Source: Cymodocea nodosa (Eukaryota; Streptophyta; Magnoliopsida; Alismatales; Cymodoceaceae). From it: a stretch of 64,000 bases of DNA. How positions within the stretch are numbered: position 1 is the first letter of the stretch; each line of letters opens with the position of its first letter. Under the pieces are notes generated by a model. The model searched no databases. It saw nothing but the letters and a program-made list of their open reading frames with translations, and was not told the origin of the DNA. Location: contig CM072343.1 of the NCBI GenBank assembly GCA_036874045.1, positions 16,574,001-16,638,000 of the forward strand. Reading direction: 5' to 3'. Shown in pieces: positions 38,601 through 48,282 of this stretch. Position numbers and translations under genes: made by a program.

Positions 38601-40544
38601 CTTTTTGCTCGTGATGACCTCTATATTGTGCTAGATGATCCTCTAATGCTACATATTACTCCTCCACCCTTATAGGTCTACACTCGTCAAGCATAGCATG
38701 CTCCAACTGCCCCACCTTCATCCTTTAACTCTAACTATGATGTCCACTCCATCACCACCATTGATAACTGCCTTATTGCTCTTTGCAAAGGAACTCGTAC
38801 TTATACTCAATATCCCTTATCGACCATTCTTTCCTATGCTAACCTAAACCCCACCTTTTGTAGTTTTGCTCTCTTTTTTTCTATAGAGTCAATTCCTCAA
38901 GATTATCATCAAACGCTCTAAATTCCATATTGGAAAGCTACTATAGATGAGGAGATTATTACACTTCACCTTTGTCGCACTTAGGATCTTGTTCCCTACC
39001 CTCTTGATTCCAACCTTATATCATACCGATGGGTCTTCACCATCAAATGTTATCTTAACGGATTCATAGATAGATACAAGGCTCATCTTGTGGCTTAGGA
39101 GTATGGTGTTGATTATTCCAAGACTTTCTCTCTCATTGCTCGATTAGATTCCATTTGTGTCCTCTCCCTTGTTGTTCATCACTCTTAGTCAATTTGCCAG
39201 CTTAATATCAAGAATGTCTTCTTATATAGTAATCTTAAAGAACTGATTTTTCATAGAACAACCTCCAAACTATGTTGCTTAGGGAGAGTTTAGTGTATGC
39301 AAGCTAAACAAAGTCTTCTATGACCTTAAGCAAAGCCCTAAGGCCTAGTTTTCTAAGCTCAACACAGTTATGTGGAGTGCAGATTTTACAAGTTGAAGTG
39401 TTGATCATTCTGTGATCATTAAAAATGCATCTCATGATACTATTATTCTTGTAGTCTATGTTGATGATATGTTACTCATCGGTGATGACCAACAAAGTAT
39501 TAATGATACAAAACAATTCTTAAACCAGTATTTTGTCACAAAGAATTTAAGCACTCCTTAATACTTTCTAGGAGTTGAATTTGCCTACTCCAAAGGTTGT
39601 TTGTCTTTCTCATAGCAGAAATATGTACTTGATATGCTAAAAGAGACTAATCTTGAAGGATGCAAACTAGTGACAACTCTCATAGAGCAGAATCATTTCT
39701 TTTATAATGATACTTCTCCATTGTTTGAAGACTCAAGGAAATACAAACGTTTAGTAGGCAAACTTATATATCTAACTATTACCTAACCTAATATTACCTT
39801 TACAATTAATCTCCTAAGTCAATTCATGCATGCACCAAGAGTTGTTTATTGGCAATAAACCATTAGAGTTCTTGCCTATCTAAAGAAAACTCCTAAAAAA
39901 TGCATACTTTATAAAAACCATGGACACCTATGAGTAGAAGCAAGAGATAAATTATATAAAAAGTTCACATCAAGCTACTATACTTATCTAGGAGACAATC
40001 TAGTAACATAGTACAATAAGAAGCAAAACATCGTGTCCAAGTCAAGTGCAAAGGTAGAGTATAAGGTCATGTCTCAAGCTACCTCCGAGATGATTTAGTT
40101 AAAGACTATACTCCATAAGTTGAGAGTAGGTGTTGAACTCCTATGTCAATATATTGTGGCAACCAAGTTGTCATCTACATTGCTAGCAATCTGACCATCC
40201 ATGAGTAGACAAAATACATTGAGGTTGATTATCACTTTATTAAAGATAATGTATTAAAGAATATAATCTTAACTCCTTATACTTGTTCCTCAAAATAGTT
40301 TGCAAATGTCTTCACCAAAGGTCTAAGGAATGGGAACTTTGACACTTTATGTAACAAGTTGGGCATGTTTGATACATAAACTCTAGCTTAAGGGAGAGTG
40401 TAAAGTTATATATATTTTCTCCTTGTATTATTTTGTAGGATCATGTAGTCTATTGTGGTCCAACAACCTTGTATATATATGTAAAACCCCTCTCTTGTAG
40501 AATTCAATTTCATCAAGGAAGAATTAGGGATTTTCCTGTCAATT
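35685..40544 (+). mobile_element. Ty1/copia element with both LTRs and TSD
   Basis: LTRs of 146 bp at 35685-35830 and 40399-40544, target duplication CTAAC at 35680-35684 and 40545-40549, primer site TGGTATTAGAG at 35831 and purine tract AAGGGAGAG before the 3' LTR. Gag spans about 36390-37200 with a zinc knuckle (CSHFDHKSKKC), integrase about 37700-38500, RT/RNase H about 38930-40380. Layout complete; broken, with many breaks. The LTRs are still similar, so it is younger than the element it entered. Confidence 0.9.
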
Positions 40545-40869
40545 CTAACCATCCCTCTTATTTTATATGATAATTCTTTAATCATTTCTCTAGCATCAAA
40601 TCCTATTTTTCATGCTAGAACCAAGTACATCAAAGTTGATTTCCATTTTGTTAATGAAAAAGTTACTTAAAGGTGACTTAATGTTGAATATGTCAGCACT
40701 AAAGACCAGATTGCTAATATCTTCACTAAAGGATTGCATTCACGATGTATTTAATTCCTCAAGACCAAGCACCATATTTGTGACAGCACCCTTGTCAAGC
40801 TTGCAGGAGGGTGTTAAAGTTTCCTCACAAAGTTCCCATGTGATATATATATTTGTTTTTTTTATAGTA

Positions 40870-41700
40870 TGTCCCTGTTCTATTTATGAGGCAGGGTCCC
40901 AAAACAACTCAAAAACCAAACTAAAAGAATAGAAACAAGACAAAAGCTCTTAAATGGCCCTACAACTAAGTATATTCTATCTATCTAGCAAAATTTGGCA
41001 CTTTACATCCAACAGAAGTTCCTCAATTATGTGGAAAACAGTTCTCCCTTTGGAATAAAGGGCCTCATTGGCTAAGCTGTCAACAACTCCATTAGCTTTT
41101 CCTATAAATGTATGTAAAGGACCCTACCTCCACCAAAAGTTTTAATAGGTCATACCAGAAATTGGTAATATAGTATAAAGGGCACTCTTGTTTCTTAATG
41201 ACTATGTAGATCTGTAGGGAATCTATCTCCACATCAATGCTATCAAGCTATAAATCACTAGCTCAACAGAGACAAAGACAATCATAAAGAGCTCTTAATT
41301 CTGCATTAATAGTATTGCAGTCATTATAGTAGTCCATCTTGACTAAGATCATCTCCCCTTCAATAGTATGAATAATGTTGCCACTTATACCTTTCTGATT
41401 TCTGCATTTCCCATCTGTATTTAGTTTCAACCTACCCTTGTGAGGTTTCATTCAACACAACCAAAAAAACTTGTTTCCCATCCTCTTGCATATTCTTCAT
41501 CCCATATGTTCTTTTAAAGTCTCTAAGACATTCCTCCTAGTTTCAGCAAAAGAACCCTCTTTTCTGTCATACAAAACTGAACAACTTGTCACAAAACAGA
41601 ATGGCCACAGCAAACTTCTGGATGCGTCATAATTTCCTTTTACTCTATCTTTGAAGGGTGGATTAAATCCATTTTCACCACTCATCTTGATTTCTAATAA
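40870..41700 (-). mobile_element. LINE fragment (RNase H-like domain)
   Basis: Minus-strand blocks KPHKGRLKLNTDGKCRNQKG, INAELRALYDCLCLC, then IDVEIDSLQ and VVDSLANEAL follow the order of the RNase H domain at the end of plant L1-type ORF2 (PPxGxxKLNxDG, NxAELxAL, ADxLAxxG). The 3' end is near 40870. The upstream RT is not seen. Frames are broken in the second half. Confidence 0.7.
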
Positions 41701-42399
41701 TTAACTAGAAAGGACAGCAAAACCAATTCCTTCCTAATTGTGCCCATTCACCTTCAAAACCTATGTGGTCAAAATAGTCTTAAGTCTTTAATGGTCTTAC
41801 AACAAACACACATGGTCGCAAGAAAGTAGCCCCATTTCTTGGCATTTTCACCTATTGAAAGAGCTTTGTTATACCAACACCACAAAAAGAAAGAGATTTT
41901 AGTGGGTATATACGGCTTCCAAATGTTGAGATTCCACTCCCTACATTCTACCTTGTCTCTAGTTAATTCTCAAGCAAATTTAACTAAGACTTTTGTTAAG
42001 TACGAAGACAATCAATTAAACCACTAAAAACAATCAATCTTGATTGAAGAGTGTCGATCAAAACCAAAGAAAGGTTTCAGTAAAATCAAAGGCGAATCCT
42101 GATTACACCAAAGGAGAAGTGATGATTGAATAGTGAACAAGAGACGATCAAACCGAGATAAGTATCAACTAAATTGGTGGCTAGAGTTGGCAACTGTAGT
42201 AGTATTCAATAGGAGTGCAAGACCAAATATCAAGTATGAGGGACTAGATGTCTAATGCTACAATAGACTTATTAGAGTCTTCAATAATCAAACATTGAAA
42301 GTAGTAGGAAACTTTAAAGTTACAGAGGACATTATCAAAGCGATTTGTATAATGGTAGTGCACTAAATGTCCAATGATTGCACTCTCCATTTGCTTGAC
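41701..42399. other. Unassigned intron sequence
   Basis: No domain recognised on either strand. It may include leader sequence of the LTR family at 42400-42830 or a decayed upstream part of the LINE. Confidence 0.35.
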
Positions 42400-42830
42400 A
42401 CAAAGATGTTCAATCTTTGACTAGAGGAATGCCTCCTCTTTTACCAATGAAATTGTGGTTTTCTTCTGTCAAACAGCAATCACCAATCGTTGGAAGGAAA
42501 AACCCACACTGCAAGCAGTAAACTTTAAAAGTTTGTCTGCAAGCAACACCTCGAATTGTGGCACAGACTGGATGAGAGAACTGGATTGTTGATACTTGGG
42601 AGTTGGTGATGATGGAAGTGAGCAATCCCTTTATATTACAAAGCTAAACATTCAAAAAAACAAAATACAGTTCTATTATAACAGAAATAATGGAACTGAG
42701 CAAGCTAACAAACTAATGATCATTCTGCAACAATGAAACGACAGACAATTAACCAACAAAAGAAAAAACTAACATCATTCAAATAAATTTCAAATAGAAA
42801 TTCAAAAGTGTGATCTTGGAAGATGCTTAT
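42400..42830 (-). repeat. LTR-like sequence related to 24890-25310
   Basis: The minus strand shares a run around TATAATAGAACTG, preceded by CAGTTCC and followed by ATTTTGT, with the LTR-like stretch at about 25170-25220, as well as the general layout. A 71-codon cysteine-containing open frame here has no recognisable family. Possibly a solo LTR or a 5' LTR remnant of a copia element. Confidence 0.45.
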
Positions 42831-43012
42831 CACACTATGAGGACACGCTAACATTGTTTCGTGCAAGGAAGCCTAGGCTATAATATACTTCTTCAGAAGT
42901 TATTATGGTTTTTTTGTGAAACGAACTCCATCTCAGTGAATTGCCCTCCAAAATTCTAAATAAAAAGATCACCAAAAAAAGAAAGATAAGAGACAATGCA
43001 ATGAAAACTTAC

Positions 43013-43588
43013 AGGCACGCCCTGCTTCGGCGTCCCCGTTGCAAAACTCCGTTTCTTCCTGCAGATTAAGCTCCTCTTCCTCCCAACTGCAGGATTAACA
43101 CCACCTAACTTTCCACCGCCACCCAAAATACTCCTCCCAGAAGAAACTCTCCTCTCATCCCCGAAACCCGCCATTCTCCCACGGGAACTCCACTTGAATT
43201 TCCCCGTTTCCCTCTCCTCCTCCTTGCTAGAACCCCATATTTTCTTCTCTAACTTCTGCAGGGACTTCACCCTCTCATGCGCCCTTGGCAGCAGCTGGTT
43301 CATGTAATTCTCCGCCTCCCTCACATCTTTCTCGTCTTTCTCCTCCTCGTTATCCTCTTCATCCTCCTCCTCCTCCTCCTCCTCTTCCTCCGATTCACTC
43401 CCGAACTTCTTCCCCCCGTCGTCACCCGCCCTGAACCTACTCCTCTTTCGGTCCCGCTTCCGCTCGTTCCGCCGTCTCTGCTCCAGATAGTGCTTCTGGC
43501 AGTAACTCCTCCCCGGTGCCGCCATCGCCTCGCACCGCCAGTTCCCATTGCCGGTCCTCGTACACCGGAGGAAAGGTGGGAAATCCAT
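43013..43588 (-). CDS. JMJ25-like: JMJ25/KDM3-type histone H3K9 demethylase, exon 1 (WRC domain)
   Basis: Exactly 192 codons from ATG at 43588 to a GTAAGT donor at 43012, ending phase 0. The protein begins MDFPPFL and then carries a WRC zinc finger at residues 8-33 (CTRTGNGNWRC, then YCQKH: C-x9-C-x10-C-x2-H), followed by the basic stretch YLEQRRRNERKRDRKRSR (nuclear-targeting type). Next come a Glu/Asp run of about 30 residues (residues 66-95), a helical stretch (MNQLLPRAHERVKSLQKLEK) and a Gly/Arg/Lys-rich end. An N-terminal WRC plus a downstream RING-like exon defines plant KDM3/JMJ25 proteins rather than growth-regulating factors, which carry QLQ before WRC. Reading past the donor adds 18 unrelated residues and a stop, supporting the splice site. 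Host codons look intact. Confidence 0.85.
43362..43391. repeat. (TCC)n trinucleotide repeat coding for the Glu run
   Basis: About ten TCC-type triplets on the plus strand (GGA/GAG on the coding strand) within exon 1. They encode the longest part of the acidic tract and are likely length-variable between alleles. Confidence 0.85.
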
Positions 43589-44574
43589 TGTATTGACCTC
43601 TTCCTTCTTCAGGGATCTACAGAGACGCCATTAGAATCGCTTACCTCTCACGCAAATCCCATGCATTCGATGATGGAACTCGCGGAGCAGGAGGGAACGA
43701 TCCGGTGCGATTCGTAAGCGTAGAGCCCGTAGGCGTCTCCGTAGGCCTTGACGATAACGATTGGCAACGTGCGTATTTTGGACGGTGACGATGTTGCCAT
43801 CCTTACGCGGTAAAAAAGAGCTGTTACTTTAATAAAAAGAGTTTACCTTCGTCAATAATTAAAACTACCGTAGAGTTGTATTTTAGACGAAGGATTCACA
43901 TAATTTCTTACAATTTACATGTTAGAGGTAGGACTTATATTTAGATGATATTCTGACGTAGAGTTTGTATATTTAGTATTAGATAGAAATAAATTTAAAT
44001 TCTATTCAATTTCTAACAAATAGTGGTTGTATATTTAGAATTTTAAAAAAAAAATTCTGAATTACAATATAAACATAAAAATGTGAATTTTAGATATTTG
44101 AAATTGAATTTTATCTTAAAAATTTCTAATATATTATTCAATAAATTATATATGAACGTTGAATAATATAATTATATAATATGTCAACTGATTAATCTAA
44201 TAAATTTATTAATTAATTATATTTTTAAATTAATTAATTAAAAATAATTATATTATATTATTATCATACATAACTATAAGATTCTAATTTTATCAAATTT
44301 CATGCTATATGTAAATATTTGAATTTCGATTTTCATCGAATTCTTAAATATGTACGAATAATTATATTTTAAATTTTATTTACAAGTCCTTCACGTGCAA
44401 CGTCGACGATGCAAGTCCTTCGTGCTTTTTAAAAGAAAATCCAAGGGTATATGCGTCAACTTCTCTCTGTATTTTACCGCAGATGAATGATAGTTGGCGC
44501 AAAACTCAACGTTAGTTACGTATACGCCTTGGGGGCATATTTGGGAAATAACCAACAACTCGTTGCTAAGAGCG
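43589..44574. other. Upstream region of the JMJ25-like gene
   Basis: 5' leader and presumed promoter for minus-strand transcription. GC content is higher up to about 43830 and then drops sharply to AT-rich DNA. No clear TATA box was settled on. A G10 homopolymer lies at 44576-44585, at the border with the repeat mosaic. Confidence 0.4.
43617..43631 (-). promoter_or_regulatory. Short upstream ORF (Met-Ala-Ser-Leu-stop)
   Basis: On the minus strand ATGGCGTCTCTGTAG ends 28 nt before the main ATG of the JMJ25-like gene. If the leader includes this region, ribosomes would meet a four-codon reading frame first. The transcription start is not known. Confidence 0.45.
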
Positions 44575-45737
44575 CGGGGGGGGGGCGAGGAGCCACTTAT
44601 AAAGTTAAAAAAATTAAAAAATTAAAAATTAAAAAAGTTAGAAATTAAAAAGTTAGAAAGTAAAATTTTTTCTTCTTCTTATTTACAAGATATAAGATCC
44701 ACAAAAATAGACTCTTTACACTTTTTTGTAAAAAATTTTAACTCTTGTTTAGCTGTTGGGGTCATATGTTATACTTTTTTTTATATATTTTATTCTTGCT
44801 CCTTTTCTTTGGAGGATAATAAACCTATAAAGCTAGGCTCTATATGTCTCCTTACCAAAATTTCTGGCTTCTTCATTGTTGGAGCCATTTGTTGTACTTT
44901 CTTTTTTTACTGTTACAAGCCTTGAAGGCCTTACTTCTTAGTCTTTAGGTGCAGCAACTAAGATTATTCATATTATTGCATGATATTATTCTATTTTAAT
45001 TTTGTAACAAGCTTTTAATTGTTCTTCTATCTTTTTCTTTTTCATTGCATCATATAAAATACTAGCTTTAGCTAAAGCCATTAGTTCATCTATCCCTGCT
45101 CTTCGTAGAGTTAAACCAAACTGTTAAATTCTTTTTTTTCTTCCTCAAACTCTAGATTACAAAATTTAATATTCTCTCCCAACTCTTATTGTATTGATGG
45201 TGCTAGTTGTTCCTACTCTTCCCTATTCACATACTTTTCTACATAATAAGATATATGGTGAAGGAACCAAAACTTTGCCTTCCTCTTTATTAGTTGTTCT
45301 AGGGCAACTTTATTATTAGGTCTAATCTTTCTTTCTCTATTAACTATTGTTTCAATTGCTACTTTCATTCTCGTTTTAAATATGCTTGGAATTTTAACAT
45401 TTAAATCCACAACTTTCTAAGTAAAACAAAAAATTTGTTCCTCTACTTCTTGAAGTTCTTTTTCCCTAGTTGTATTTTGTATCTTCTTTCATGAATGTTA
45501 CGCTTCGGATTGGTTGAGGAAGTTTGTTGTATTGATTTTGTCCTACCAGTTCTTCTCCATCTTTAGCTTTGTGGAGTTATTGAACAAAACAAAGGTTGTT
45601 CTCTCAATATTGTTAAGTTTCTAATGATTTTTGCTGATACTTTTTCCTAAACCATAATTTTAAGGGTTAAATAAGCCTTAAGTTTTTGGCAAGTTATCGG
45701 GTACTTTTCTACACAAATTTATGCATAACTTACCCTT

Positions 45738-45893
45738 ATTACTCTGTTAAGGGAGTTACACATTAACTCAATAGATTAAGTTCGTGGACTTATGCTAGTA
45801 CTCCATTGAGTTACACGTTAACTTAATGAATTAATTTCGTAGACTTACCCGAAGGCTCTACAAAGTAAGTCTATTGAATTAAGTCAATGAACA
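45738..45893. repeat. GTTGAGTTA-type hairpin cluster
   Basis: Several degenerate copies of the arms (GGAGTTACACATTAACTC; TTGAGTTACACGTTAACTTAA; TTGAATTAAGTCAATGAA). Worn relatives of the sharper clusters in the LTRs. Confidence 0.65.
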
Positions 45894-45959
45894 TCCTCAA
45901 AGGTTATATCTTATATAAATATTATATATATATATATATATATTCTTATAATTTTTTTT

Positions 45960-46345
45960 ATAATAATAATTATTATTATCTTAGCTTCAACCGACCTAGT
46001 AAATTTCTAGCTTGACCGAACTCCAACATGTAATAATTTTTTTAAAACTTTGGTTGAACCAATACTAAGTTTCAGTTGAACTGAATTTATTTTTCTCTTT
46101 TTTTTCCTTTTATTATTTAACTTTCCGTTGAACCAATAATACATCTTGATCTAACCGATATAGTTGTTGTTTTATTTTTTTTTTAACCTTCAGTTGAACC
46201 AATAATACATCTCGGTCTAATCGATGCAATTATTTTTTTTATATAATTTTTAGTCAAACTGAAGTTGAACTTCAATTGAATCGAAACCTTATACTTTGTT
46301 TTCATTTCAACCTCAATTGAACCGATGGATTTCTAGTTTGATTGA
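45960..46345. repeat. Degenerate tandem repeat containing GGTTGAACC palindromes
   Basis: Units of about 66 bp share TTGAACCAATAATACATCT and then a C-rich word ending in CGAT; the clearest pair begins near 46126 and 46192. The core GGTTGAACC / CGGTTGAACCGA is itself palindromic. The same motif family starts again at about 63945 and runs to the window edge. Confidence 0.7.
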
Positions 46346-46517
46346 AATAGAATATATATATATATTATTATTATTATTTTATATATAAATATATATAATA
46401 ATATATATTTTTTATATTAAGTAATGAGGTTTGGGTAATCTTTCACTCTCACTTCCTCTCTAATTCCAAATACACTTTTTGGAAATCTAAGGATTGGTCG
46501 CAATCTTTGTCCATTAA

Positions 46518-48275
46518 TGTTTAGAATGAAAAAGTACATAATATTAATAGTCAATAAATGGTTAATTACATAATATTTAACTTACCATATGAGAATTAAG
46601 TCATTATGTTATAATTACACGATTACATGCCTTAATTAAAGAGTATGCATAATTTCATGGAATTAATGTTAATTAAATATCATTTTTGAAAGATTAAAAA
46701 CTTGGTTTACATGTGATTTTATAGTATTAAAAATGATATGTTTTATTTGTAAATATTTATATCATGTATAGGTGCATAGTAACAACTCGTTGAGTACAGG
46801 TTTAAAAGTAAAAAATTATTATGTATCAATTTGTAATGTTATGCTAGTAAGTTTACAAACTTTCCTAATATATGCAAGTAAGTTTATGGAACCTCGTAAA
46901 GTTAGGAATTATTGCATAAGTCAACTATTAAATGATAAAGAACTACTTCTTTTTCATATTAAATGAATGTTATAAAAATATTTGTTTTATTAAACTACAA
47001 TGCTAAAAAAGGTCATTGAGTTAAGCTTAACTCAACGAGGTAAGTCTGTTGAGTTATAGTTAAGTCAACGAAGTAAGTTTGTTGAGTTACATTAACTTCA
47101 CGGACTAATTATTTTCTAATATTCAAATGTGAATAGTTGTAGAAATAGGAAATTCAAAGGAAAGCCACGATTGCATGTATCTCACAAGATTTAAATTATG
47201 AAATGAAGAAGAAATCACTATCGTTGATAAGAATGAAGAAGATTCAATTGATCATTTAGGTAGAAGTAGTTACTACTAAAAGAAGTATAAAAGAAAAAGA
47301 AAAAGAATAGAGAATGAGATGGAGAACCACGCTAACTATCGGAAATGTCAATAGTTCCCTAAAGCTCCACAACACTACCACTAACCACCACTCATCGGAG
47401 GTCAGTAAGGATACTTTTGGGATGTTAGGTCGATTTTGAGCCAAACATGGTAACTGACAACTACTATGAAGAGTAATTACGTTGCAAGAAAAGAAGTCAT
47501 TTTCACCAAACATCGAATCATCTCTCAAGAGATAGTAAAGCTACTAACCTTGGTTTTGGATTGATGCCAATATACTGAAGAGGAGATTAACTTACAAGTC
47601 TTAGTTCGTGATTCTATAGGAAGAGAGACGCATGACAGTAATTGATTAAGTTTTTAGTGGTGTAATCGCATTGCATGCAGTGACGAAATTTTTTACTATC
47701 AATAGAGAATTTTACATTCCACTTTTCGTTCATCTTTAGGAACATATCATAACAAAAACAAACCAAAAACTCATTATATATTTTTATATTTATTAAATTA
47801 GTGTTGTATCATTTGTTTTGTATTGTTAGTATTGTTGAATGTTTTATGTTTATTTCATTCCAGAAAAAAAAAAATAGTTTTACCGATTACTGAAACTAGT
47901 TTATATGCAATTCTAAAATCTTGATTAATATGGTTACTATTTGAAATATTTGAATGTTAGTGTTTATTAACGATAAATATTGTAGAAACTAATATTAAAA
48001 GCTCAATGAATGTTGTTTACATTTTGTAGAACCGTCCAATGGATGGTCGAATACCTCTATGAACAATAAATTTAATTGAAAGTTACTAGTGAGGCTCGTG
48101 GGGTTAATTTAAGTCTACGAGGGTAGTTTGTTGAGTTAACTATAACTCAATGAACTAAGTCTGTTTAGTTAGTAGTAAGTCAACGGAGTGAGTAATTCAA
48201 CACACATAAACCTATGGTTGTAAAAATCAAAATAGTATGAAATTTTTACTCAATCTCTATAAGATCGACCTGTAT
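46518..48275 (+). repeat. LTR copy A of the Athila-like family
   Basis: Starts TGTTTAGAATGAAAAAGT like copies B, C and D. It carries the shared LTR body, including CATCGGAGGTCAGTAAGGAT and hairpin clusters at 47015-47105 and 48085-48195. It ends within the GATCGACCTGTA motif, where it abuts copy B in opposite orientation. It is more diverged from B and C and shares some sequence only with D (for example CCCTAAAGCTCCACA), so A and D form an older subfamily. Confidence 0.7.
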
Positions 48276-48282
48276 GTTTGGG

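Larger units (their letters stand above)
28855..40860 (+). mobile_element. Ty1/copia element split by two later copia insertions
   Basis: Host copy in plus orientation seen in three pieces: integrase-end linker at 28855-29104 (SNQNKGYKCFDP and SRHVVFFDD), linker plus RT/RNase H at 34030-35684 (YKWVYKLKKNVDGTITRHK, ILLYVDDT-type block, LAST...), and the RNase H end at 40545-40800 (TKYIKVDFHF, then IFTKGLHSR) followed by the start of a 3' LTR (GGGTGTTAAAG). Pieces are separated by insertions at 29105-34029 and 35685-40544, each with its own target duplication. Its 5' LTR and gag are not seen. Old and broken. Confidence 0.75.
24442..43012 (-). other. Intron 1 (about 18.6 kb) of the JMJ25-like gene
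   Basis: Runs from donor GTAAGT at 43012 to acceptor CTCAG at 24442. It consists mainly of copia remnants in both orientations, one MITE and a LINE RNase H piece. A small additional exon cannot be ruled out; none was recognised. Confidence 0.6.
44600..46517 (-). mobile_element. Athila-like family, internal segment with unrecognised ORF remnant
   Basis: Direct homologue of about 62600-64000. Both carry a minus-strand frame with the signature TRxKVAIExxVNRER and then NNxVALE (here 45410-45213), followed at higher coordinates by hairpin clusters (45738-45890) and GGTTGAACC-type repeats. The ORF family is not recognised; conservation between the two places suggests it was once coding. Broken. 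Its low-coordinate end starts with an A-rich degenerate tract (44605-44675). Confidence 0.5.

Noticed and set aside
42410-42625. Cysteine-containing 71-codon minus-strand frame next to exon 1
   Set aside because: The cysteine spacing fits no zinc finger, and the stretch belongs to an LTR-like repeat related to 24890-25310.
43277-43717. A 146-codon plus-strand open frame
   Set aside because: It is antisense to the WRC exon; its Leu/Pro-rich product is the shadow of the Glu/Arg-rich coding strand.
47256-47528. 90-codon minus-strand frame with hydrophobic C-terminus
   Set aside because: It lies within LTR copy A. No signal or family; chance frame in LTR sequence.
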